Origin: Candidatus Odyssella thessalonicensis
GTDB taxonomy: Bacteria > Pseudomonadota > Alphaproteobacteria > Bin65
Assembly (NCBI GenBank): GCA_005240015.1
Contig: SBBV01000458.1
Span: forward strand, 1-11,985
DNA length: 11,985 nt
Direction of reading: 5' to 3'
The notes below the pieces were generated by a model. The model did no database searches. It was not told where the DNA came from and worked only from the letters and a program-made list of their open reading frames with translations. Made by a program: the position numbers and the translations under genes. Shown here in pieces: positions 6,795-11,985 of this stretch. Positions within the stretch are counted from its first letter, which is position 1; each line of letters starts with the position of its first letter.

Positions 6795-6821
6795 GACGAA
6801 CCAATTTGCCCGAATCCGACA
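6795..6821 (-). promoter_or_regulatory. Candidate ECF-type promoter for the YCII-DUF427-sigma operon
   Basis: On the minus strand TGTCGG (6821-6816) is followed after 17 bases by CGTC (6798-6795). As I recall it, the ECF42 motif is TGTCGA at -35 with a CGAC/CGTC-like -10, so this is a close match and would imply autoregulation. It lies about 200 bases upstream of the YCII ATG, further than usual. The match was found by eye and is tentative. Confidence 0.3.
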
Positions 6822-6939
6822 AGGATTTCCCGCCCCGCGAACCGCCGCCGGCAGGCCAGATATTTCAAGCGGATGTGCCGCCTGGCGCCGCCGGTCGTAA
6901 AATCGCGGCCCTCAGCGGGAGGAACCCAGGCGCGCACCG

Positions 6940-7305
6940 ATGCTTGCGGCGCTGGCGGCCGCGGCGGCACCGGTCCTTGCGGCCGAGCACGTCGTGAAAA
7001 TGGAGAACATCGCCTACGCGCCCGCGGAGCTGCGGGCCAAGGTGGGCAACACGGTCCGCTTCGTGAATGCCGACGGCACCGACCATGCGGTGTTCGTGCC
7101 GACGAAAGGGTTCGGCGTCGACCTCGGCATGTAGAAGCCCAAGTCCGAGACCACGCTGCTGCTCGGCAAGGAAGGGCGCTTCGAGGTGGAGTGCGTGAAC
7201 CACCCGAACATGCGCCTGGACGGCTGCTTCGCCTGCCATCTCAACCGCGCCGACCGCGACTATACCTTCACCTATTTCAAGAACCGGCAGGACCGCGGGA
7301 ACTAG
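6940..7305 (+). pseudogene. Cupredoxin-like secreted protein, interrupted by an in-frame TAG
   Basis: The frame opens with a hydrophobic leader (MLAALAAAAAPVLA, cleavage likely before AEH) and continues as a small blue-copper fold: VVKMENIAYAPAELRAKVGN, then TVRFVNADGTDHAVFV with a likely copper-ligand His. A TAG at 7132-7134 interrupts it after GVDLGM. Beyond the stop the same frame continues with KPKSETTLLLGKEGRFEVECVNHPNMRL, where C-x2-H-x2-M supplies the other type 1 copper ligands, and ends at TAG 7303-7305. The two halves together make one complete domain, so a nonsense mutation (perhaps CAG to TAG) or a sequence error is likely. The leader lacks the usual basic N-terminus and the only ribosome-site-like motif is 17 bases away, so the 5' end may also be damaged. 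A copy of its 3' end lies at 8035-8095. Confidence 0.7.
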
Positions 7306-7400
7306 CCGTGGACGGTCGAGGTAGCGCCTACAAAACGGGCCCGGGGAGTGAAGTAAATTCAGGCGCAACCTAGACGTTTCTGCGCCACCTGCGCGACCGA

Positions 7401-7426
7401 GTGACCCCTGTCACAGCTTTAAGCTG
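7401..7426. promoter_or_regulatory. Two adjacent small palindromes upstream of the secreted protein gene
   Basis: GTGAC (7401-7405) and GTCAC (7410-7414) form a 5-bp inverted repeat with a 4-base spacer. CAGCTT (7414-7419) and AAGCTG (7421-7426) form a 6-bp one around a single base. They abut each other and precede the CRP-like site at 7431-7448. Such a dense run suggests a multi-site operator region, but the arms are short. Confidence 0.35.
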
Positions 7427-7430
7427 CTCC

Positions 7431-7448
7431 TTGTGACATAGTTCACAA
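7431..7448. promoter_or_regulatory. CRP-like binding site
   Basis: TTGTGA (7431-7436), spacer CATAGT, and TCACAA (7443-7448) form a perfect 6-bp inverted repeat that contains the classical TGTGA-N6-TCACA core of CRP-type regulators. It is centred 57.5 bases upstream of the ATG at 7497. No CRP-family gene is visible in the window. The cyclase at 2674-4431 could supply the ligand; that is inference. Confidence 0.55.
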
Positions 7449-7496
7449 CCAGGGGCCTTGCGCCCTTGTGTTCAACCCTAGCCTAAGAGTCCAACC

Positions 7497-7805
7497 ATGA
7501 AACCGACACTTGCCTTTGCTGGCGCGCTCGCCGCGCTCGTCCTCGGCACGGCCGCCGCCCAGGCAGCAACGCCGATCTCCTGCACCAACGGGGGTGGAGA
7601 CGTGGTCGCCTACCCCTACTTCTACAACAACACGAATTCCACGCTGAAGGCCGGCACGAAAATCACGTACTACATCAAGGCTTACAAGCAAAAGGGTCGG
7701 ATTAAGGCGCGCACCTATGTGTTGACTGCCGCGCTTCAGCCCGGCAAGGGCGTCTATGGCCCGCAATGGTTCCACTGGCTGTTCAGCTGCACCGCTTACG
7801 TCTAA
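7497..7805 (+). CDS. Small secreted basic protein of unknown family
   Basis: This protein has 102 residues. Residues 1-23 are a clear Sec signal peptide (MKPTLAFAGALAALVLGTAA, then AQA before the cut). The mature part of about 79 residues is rich in tyrosine and in lysine/arginine: nine basic residues against one Asp, so it is strongly cationic. Its two cysteines, C29 near the start and C98 near the end, could close the domain with one disulfide in the periplasm or outside the cell. Alternating segments such as TKITYYIKAY and ARTYVLTAAL look like beta strands, and the C-terminus has a PQWFHWLF aromatic cluster. I do not recognise the family. A weak ribosome site (AAGAG, 7485-7489) lies 7 bases before the ATG. 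A CRP-like site lies upstream and a hairpin follows, so it looks like a single-gene unit. Confidence 0.75.
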   Translation: MKPTLAFAGALAALVLGTAAAQAATPISCTNGGGDVVAYPYFYNNTNSTLKAGTKITYYIKAYKQKGRIKARTYVLTAALQPGKGVYGPQWFHWLFSCTAYV

Positions 7806-7820
7806 TCCTGCCCCGATCGT

Positions 7821-7846
7821 CGCCCGCCGGATTAAGCCGGCGGGCG
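7821..7846 (+). terminator. Hairpin terminator after the secreted protein gene
   Basis: CGCCCGCCGG (7821-7830) and CCGGCGGGCG (7837-7846) form a perfect 10-bp stem with a 6-base loop, starting 16 bases after the stop codon. Only a short CTTTC follows, not a full U-tract, so termination may be partial. Confidence 0.6.
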
Positions 7847-7966
7847 GCTGCGCTTTCGACACCGATTGGGCGATGCAGCCATGCCGCGAGAATGGCTAGA
7901 TTTGGCACGGGATATCGCTACAGATCAGCACGATTGGGCGCGGCTTCGATCCCGCAGGAGCGCGCT

Positions 7967-8032
7967 GCGCGCCCCCGCGCCGCGCTCGCGCTCAACCCGC
8001 GCCTCTCTCGCGCGCTGAACGGCTTGAAGTAG
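7967..8032 (+). pseudogene. Fragment of a TPR protein 3' end
   Basis: In the frame ending at TAG 8030-8032 the translation reads RAALALNPRLSRALNGLK. The intact TPR protein on the opposite strand (8928-10058) ends RAALALNPRLARALNGLK followed by ELEARR, so 17 of these 18 residues agree. The DNA is similar over about 50 bases, including an identical run around CTCAACCCGCGCCT, but with several mismatches. It is therefore an old copy or a relic of a paralog. Upstream of about 7967 I see no further TPR similarity. Confidence 0.6.
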
Positions 8033-8034
8033 CG

Positions 8035-8095
8035 CAACCGCGCCGACCGCGACTTCACTTTCACCTATTTCAAGAACCGGCAGGACCGGGGGACC
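8035..8095 (+). pseudogene. Fragment of the cupredoxin gene 3' end
   Basis: These 61 bases align without gaps to 7242-7302 with about five mismatches. Two mismatches are silent (ACC/ACT, CGC/CGG) and the rest give Y to F and N to T, so the divergence looks like that of a once-functional paralog. The translation is NRADRDFTFTYFKNRQDRG, against NRADRDYTFTYFKNRQDRG in the longer copy. It starts 2 bases after the stop of the TPR fragment and runs on without a stop towards the vapBC operator. Confidence 0.7.
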
Positions 8096-8107
8096 TGGCT
8101 TCATAGC

Positions 8108-8131
8108 GTTTCCGGCTATATTTCCGGAAAC
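8108..8131. promoter_or_regulatory. Likely vapBC operator
   Basis: GTTTCCGG (8108-8115) and CCGGAAAC (8124-8131) form a perfect 8-bp inverted repeat with an 8-base spacer, 15 bases upstream of the antitoxin start. A smaller palindrome, TTTCCGGAAA, lies at 8121-8130. Type II toxin-antitoxin operons are normally repressed by their own complex at such sites. Confidence 0.6.
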
Positions 8132-8146
8132 AGACCGGACCCGCCA

Positions 8147-8353
8147 GTGGCGAAATCGCAGCGCAAAGCCTTGTCTGCACACCGTCGACGCCTGAAGCAA
8201 CGCGGCGTCGCCCGCCTCGAATTGCGCGTCCGGCGCGACGACATCCCGCTCCTGCGCGCGCTGTTGCGCGAACGCTTTGGCGCAGCGCATGCGAAGAGTT
8301 TCAAGGAAATGCTCGCTGCCGCGCCGCTGGATGGTATTGACCTCGCCCGGTAG
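8147..8353 (+). CDS. Antitoxin of a VapBC-type pair
   Basis: This 68-residue protein begins at GTG with a strongly basic N-terminus (AKSQRKALSAHRRRLKQRG). A beta-strand-like VARLELRVRR is followed by a helix DDIPLLRALLRERF and a C-terminal tail (FKEMLAAAPLDGIDLAR). Strand then helix after a basic arm is compatible with a ribbon-helix-helix type DNA-binding antitoxin, whose tail would block the toxin's active site. It lies 25 bases upstream of a PIN-domain toxin on the same strand and just after an operator-like palindrome, which supports the role. The exact antitoxin subfamily is not certain. No good Shine-Dalgarno is visible before the GTG. Confidence 0.7.
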   Translation: MAKSQRKALSAHRRRLKQRGVARLELRVRRDDIPLLRALLRERFGAAHAKSFKEMLAAAPLDGIDLAR

Positions 8354-8378
8354 ATCGATTTGGGCGCGACGTCGAATC

Positions 8379-8798
8379 GTGAATTTTCTCGTCGATACGA
8401 ACATCATCTCGGAGATTCGGAAGGGGCCGCGCGCCGACCGAAACGTCTCGGCATGGTATGCGGCGGTTCCCGACGGGAGCCTCTATGTGAGTGCGCTGGT
8501 GCTGGGAGAACCGCGCCGCGGCCTCGAACTGAAGCGCCCGCAAGACCCTGCGCAGGCGGCAGCGCTGGAAAAATGGATCGGTGCGGTCCAGCGCGATTTC
8601 GGGGGGCGCATTTTGCCCGTGGATTCGCCTGTCGCCGAGGAATGGGGCCGAATGTCGGCGACCCGGCCCGTTTCGATCATCGATGGGCTCATGGCCGCGA
8701 CGGCCAAAGTCCATGGCTTCACGCTCGTCACGCGCAACACGGCGCACGTAACGGGCCTCGGTGTTGCCGTGATCAATCCCTTCCAGTCGCGGGCGTAG
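8379..8798 (+). CDS. vapC: VapC-type PIN domain ribonuclease toxin
   Basis: This 139-residue PIN domain protein starts at GTG 8379, so that it opens NFLVDTNIISEIRKG, the standard VapC/FitB N-terminus. An ATG at 8277 in the same frame would overlap most of the antitoxin's end and add a non-family leader. Acidic metal-binding residues are D6, E44 (ALVLGEPRRGLE) and D102 (SIIDGLMAATA). The last motif reads TRNTAHV, where the common form TRNxxDF has an Asp, so position 123 is His; the fourth carboxylate may be missing. VapC proteins are Mg-dependent RNases held inactive by the cognate antitoxin. The gap from the antitoxin stop is 25 bases, so the two are probably co-transcribed. Confidence 0.88.
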   Translation: MNFLVDTNIISEIRKGPRADRNVSAWYAAVPDGSLYVSALVLGEPRRGLELKRPQDPAQAAALEKWIGAVQRDFGGRILPVDSPVAEEWGRMSATRPVSIIDGLMAATAKVHGFTLVTRNTAHVTGLGVAVINPFQSRA

Positions 8799-8801
8799 AG
8801 C

Positions 8802-8873
8802 GGGGACCGATTGGGTGAAGCGTGTCACGTAGGGGCGCGCAGCGCGCCCCTACGGATTGAGCGCCGGGTCCCC
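8802..8873. terminator. Nested palindrome between the converging vapC and TPR genes
   Basis: CGTAGGGGCGCGC (8828-8840) and GCGCGCCCCTACG (8842-8854) are perfect 13-bp arms around a single base. Outside them GGGGACC (8802-8808) pairs with GGTCCCC (8867-8873). It lies between the vapC stop and the end of the leftward TPR gene and could terminate transcription both ways. There is no U-tract. The GTAGGGGCG core suggests a dispersed repeat. Confidence 0.5.
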
Positions 8874-8927
8874 TAATCGGAACGCGCTCTCGCGCGCGCC
8901 GCTTCGCGTGAGGCCGCGCCTCAATGT

Positions 8928-10058
8928 CTAACGCCGCGCTTCGAGCTCTTTGAGGCCGTTGAGCGCGCGGGCGAGGCGCGGGTTGAGCGCGAGGGCGGCC
9001 CGGAAATCGCGCTCGGCCTCCTCGCGCCGGCCGAGCCGGAGATGGGTCCAGCCGCGGTTGGCGAGCGCGAAGAAATCCTTGGGCTCGAGCTCGAGCGCAC
9101 GGTTCAAATCGGCGAGCGCCCTCTCGTGATTGCCGAGCTCGCCCTGCGCATAGCCGCGATTGGCGTAGTAGGTGGCCTGCTTCGGGAACGCCTCAATCGC
9201 GCGGTCATAGTCTTCGACCGCGCGCGCGAAGTCGCGCTTGATGAGGAACAGCTCGCCCCGGCTGCCATTGGCGAGGGCCAGCTTGCCGTCGAGCGCCAGC
9301 GCCTTGTCGAAATCGGCCATCGCGTCGTCGTGGCGCCCGAGCTTCTTGCGCACGATGCCGCGGTTCAGGTGCGCCTCGGCATTGTCGGGCTGGAGCGCGA
9401 TCACCCGATCGTAATCGGCGAGCGCGGCATCGAGCCGACGCAGCTGGGAATAGGCGAGGCCGCGCTGGAAATAGCCGTTGGCGAAGCGCGGCTCGGCCGC
9501 GATCACGCGGTCGAGGTCGGCGACCGCGCGCTCGAACTGGCCGACGCGATTGAGCGCGCGCGCGCGGTTGAAGAGCGCCGGCAGCGACGACGGCTGCAGC
9601 GCAAGCACGCGGTCGTAGTCGCCGACCGCGCGCTGATACTGCCCCATGTCCATGAAAAGGGTTCCGCGGTTGAGCCAGCCGCGGAAATCGTTGGGCGCCA
9701 GTTGCGTTGCGCGCGTGAGGTCGACGAGCGCGTGGTCGAAGCGGCGCGCCTCGCGGTGGATGACGCCGCGATTGTTGCGGGCGAAGAAATTGTCGGGATC
9801 GAGCGCGATCACGCGGTCGTAGTCGGCCAGCGCGTCATCGGCCCGGCCCATGGCCTGCAGCGCGCGGCCGCGGTTCAAGTGCGCATCGGCGAGCGCCGCT
9901 TTGTCCGCCGGAGCGGCGGCGAGCAGGCGCGTGCAGGCGGCGGCGCGCTCGGCCGGCGGCGGACTGCCCTCGCCCTTGCAGAGAGCACCGTCGTTTGCCG
10001 TAGCGATGGCGGCGGGAAGCACGAAAAGCAGGACCGCGGCGAGCAGGCGGACAAGCAT
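8928..10058 (-). CDS. Periplasmic TPR repeat protein
   Basis: This protein has 376 residues. Residues 1-21 are a Sec signal peptide (MLVRLLAAVLLFVLPAAIAT, cut after ATA). A short segment follows with C27 and C42 in the spacing seen in many alphaproteobacterial exported TPR proteins. Nine tandem TPR units of 34 residues occupy about 57-360, each with an NRG-type start and an ALADYDRVIALDPD-type second helix. The protein ends in a capping helix (RALNGLKELEARR). It is probably a periplasmic scaffold for protein-protein contacts; no partner is evident. GGAGG lies 5 bases before the ATG and a perfect TATAAT lies just upstream. It is divergent from pccB, about 206 bases away. A degraded copy of its 3' end lies at 7967-8032. 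Confidence 0.88.
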   Translation of the reverse strand: MLVRLLAAVLLFVLPAAIATANDGALCKGEGSPPPAERAAACTRLLAAAPADKAALADAHLNRGRALQAMGRADDALADYDRVIALDPDNFFARNNRGVIHREARRFDHALVDLTRATQLAPNDFRGWLNRGTLFMDMGQYQRAVGDYDRVLALQPSSLPALFNRARALNRVGQFERAVADLDRVIAAEPRFANGYFQRGLAYSQLRRLDAALADYDRVIALQPDNAEAHLNRGIVRKKLGRHDDAMADFDKALALDGKLALANGSRGELFLIKRDFARAVEDYDRAIEAFPKQATYYANRGYAQGELGNHERALADLNRALELEPKDFFALANRGWTHLRLGRREEAERDFRAALALNPRLARALNGLKELEARR

Positions 10059-10081
10059 CGGACCCTCCGTCGGACGCTCGG

Positions 10082-10087
10082 ATTATA
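10082..10087 (-). promoter_or_regulatory. -10 element of the TPR gene promoter
   Basis: The minus strand reads TATAAT, 23 bases upstream of the ATG at 10058. A start of transcription about 17 bases before the ATG would still include the GGAGG ribosome site. No good -35 hexamer is seen at 16-18 bases, so an activator or alternative recognition may be needed. Confidence 0.45.
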
Positions 10088-10141
10088 GCGCGTCCGCGCG
10101 TCTCCGCCCGAACGGCGTTCGAGGTCGGCGTGGCGGCACCG

Positions 10142-10164
10142 GGGGCGGGTTTGAAACCCGCCCC
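10142..10164. repeat. Palindromic repeat between the TPR gene and pccB
   Basis: GGGGCGGGTTT (10142-10152) and AAACCCGCCCC (10154-10164) are perfect 11-bp arms around one base, followed by TACG. The right flank CGCCCCTACG matches the right end of the palindrome at 8828-8854, so both may belong to one dispersed family. It sits in the shared 206-base upstream region of two divergent genes, which otherwise shows only the -10 element and ribosome sites. Confidence 0.55.
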
Positions 10165-10264
10165 TACGAGAGGGCCAACTGCGCCGAATCCTGGCCCCGC
10201 CCTGGCCTCCGCGCGCGCGCTTTGCTATGCCCGCACGTGACGGTTTCGCGACAGCGAGGGCACC

Positions 10265-11797
<1,533 letters not shown>

Positions 11798-11805
11798 GTT
11801 CAGTG

Positions 11806-11832
11806 CTCGGGCGGGTGACGCACCCGCTCGGG
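11806..11832 (+). terminator. Hairpin after pccB
   Basis: GCGGGTG (11811-11817) and CACCCGC (11821-11827) form a 7-bp stem with an ACG loop, and it extends to about 12 pairs at 11806-11832 if two G-U pairs are allowed. It starts 9 bases after the stop codon. There is no U-tract, so it may be only a partial terminator or protect the 3' end. Confidence 0.45.
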
Positions 11833-11875
11833 AGGCGGAGAGCAGCGCTCGGCCGGATGACGTTGCCTCGGGTCG

Positions 11876-11966
11876 CGCCTCTCTGGGCTCGGTCGCTCTT
11901 CGGGGTCCCCGCTGACTTGCAGATCACGTCGCGTACGGGGACCCACGCTCCCTCGCCAGAGAGGCG
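11876..11966. repeat. Nested inverted repeats downstream of pccB
   Basis: CGCCTCTCTGG (11876-11886) and CCAGAGAGGCG (11956-11966) are perfect 11-bp outer arms. GGGTCCCCG (11903-11911) and CGGGGACCC (11936-11944) are perfect 9-bp inner arms. The centres differ by under 3 bases, so one long interrupted stem of 91 bases can form. It may be a dispersed repeat element or a structured RNA. No reading frame of substance covers it. Confidence 0.55.
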
Positions 11967-11985
11967 GCTCCCCTCGACCTCATCC

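Larger units (their letters stand above)
6596..6939. other. 344-base intergenic region between the ECF operon and the cupredoxin pseudogene
   Basis: No gene is supported here on either strand. The region holds a nested hairpin (6660-6728), an imperfect direct repeat (6611-6636 and 6784-6813) and a candidate ECF promoter for the leftward operon (6795-6821). GGAGG at 6918-6922 is the only ribosome-site-like motif facing right, and it is 17 bases from the ATG at 6940. Confidence 0.6.
7806..8146. other. 341-base region of gene fragments and hairpins before vapBC
   Basis: No intact gene is supported here. In order it holds the terminator-like hairpin (7821-7846), about 120 bases with nothing recognisable, a fragment matching the end of the TPR gene, a fragment matching the end of the cupredoxin gene, and the vapBC operator palindrome (8108-8131). 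Confidence 0.6.

Noticed and set aside
7132..7134. TAG decoded as pyrrolysine or otherwise read through
   Set aside because: No amber-suppressor tRNA or Pyl gene is visible and there is no reason to expect one in this organism type; a nonsense mutation or sequence error is simpler.
7222..7236. CFACH, a possible heme c motif at the end of the cupredoxin frame
   Set aside because: Only about 22 residues follow, too few for a cytochrome c fold with a distal ligand, so it is probably fortuitous.
6865..7368. Overlapping open frames on both strands across the cupredoxin region
   Set aside because: Only the frame at 6940-7305 shows family motifs, a leader and metal ligands; the longer frames are compositional shadows.
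7925..8407. A 160-codon minus-strand frame across the fragment mosaic and the antitoxin
   Set aside because: It runs antisense to the vapBC antitoxin and the gene fragments and contains no recognisable motif.
8990..9900. About 102-base periodicity that might suggest a tandem DNA repeat or CRISPR
   Set aside because: The period equals 34 codons and matches TPR units in the protein; the units diverge at DNA level and there are no spacers.
9042..10088. A 348-codon plus-strand frame antisense to the TPR gene
   Set aside because: Its apparent periodicity is the mirror of the TPR repeats; there is no independent evidence of coding.

Overview
The window is GC-rich, with third codon positions dominated by G and C. 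The family mix (DUF899 proteins, a TolB-like/TPR class III cyclase, an ECF42-type sigma factor with a YCII/DGPF partner, a VapBC pair, and a biotin-dependent carboxylase beta subunit) suggests a free-living alphaproteobacterium, probably Hyphomicrobiales-like. No rRNA or tRNA marker is present, so the taxonomic guess rests on gene content and style only. I see no CRISPR array, insertion sequence, phage gene or complete mobile element.

Layout. From 1 to about 6600 every gene runs on the minus strand: a DUF72 protein (29-781), two tandem DUF899 thioredoxin-like paralogs (836-1537, 1708-2478), an adenylate/guanylate cyclase with TolB-like and TPR regions (2674-4431), and a compact operon that starts at 6595 and reads YCII/DGPF, DUF427, ECF sigma factor. 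From 6600 to 8150 lies a degenerate stretch. It holds a hairpin-rich leader, a cupredoxin gene interrupted by an in-frame TAG (6940-7305), a small highly basic secreted protein with a palindrome-rich upstream region (7497-7805), and a patch where 3'-end fragments of a TPR gene and of the cupredoxin gene sit side by side (about 7967-8095). A VapBC-type toxin-antitoxin pair with its own upstream palindrome follows (8147-8798). A periplasmic nine-TPR protein on the minus strand (8928-10058) stands divergent to pccB, the carboxyltransferase subunit of propionyl-CoA carboxylase (10265-11797). The last 190 bases hold only hairpins.

How the parts may work together. The ECF operon is a recognisable regulatory module: a sigma factor with a C-terminal extension and a small DGPF partner. 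The two DUF899 genes look like a redox or stress-type unit, and an ArsR-type palindrome precedes only the downstream copy. The cyclase would make a cyclic nucleotide, and a perfect CRP-like site (TTGTGA-N6-TCACAA) lies upstream of the small secreted protein; a link between them is inference. pccB is housekeeping (propionyl-CoA to methylmalonyl-CoA).

The least explained material is at 6600-8150. I found no convincing new multi-gene system. The best leads are the unknown basic secreted protein with its regulatory region, the pseudogene and fragment mosaic, and the orphan ArsR-type operator.
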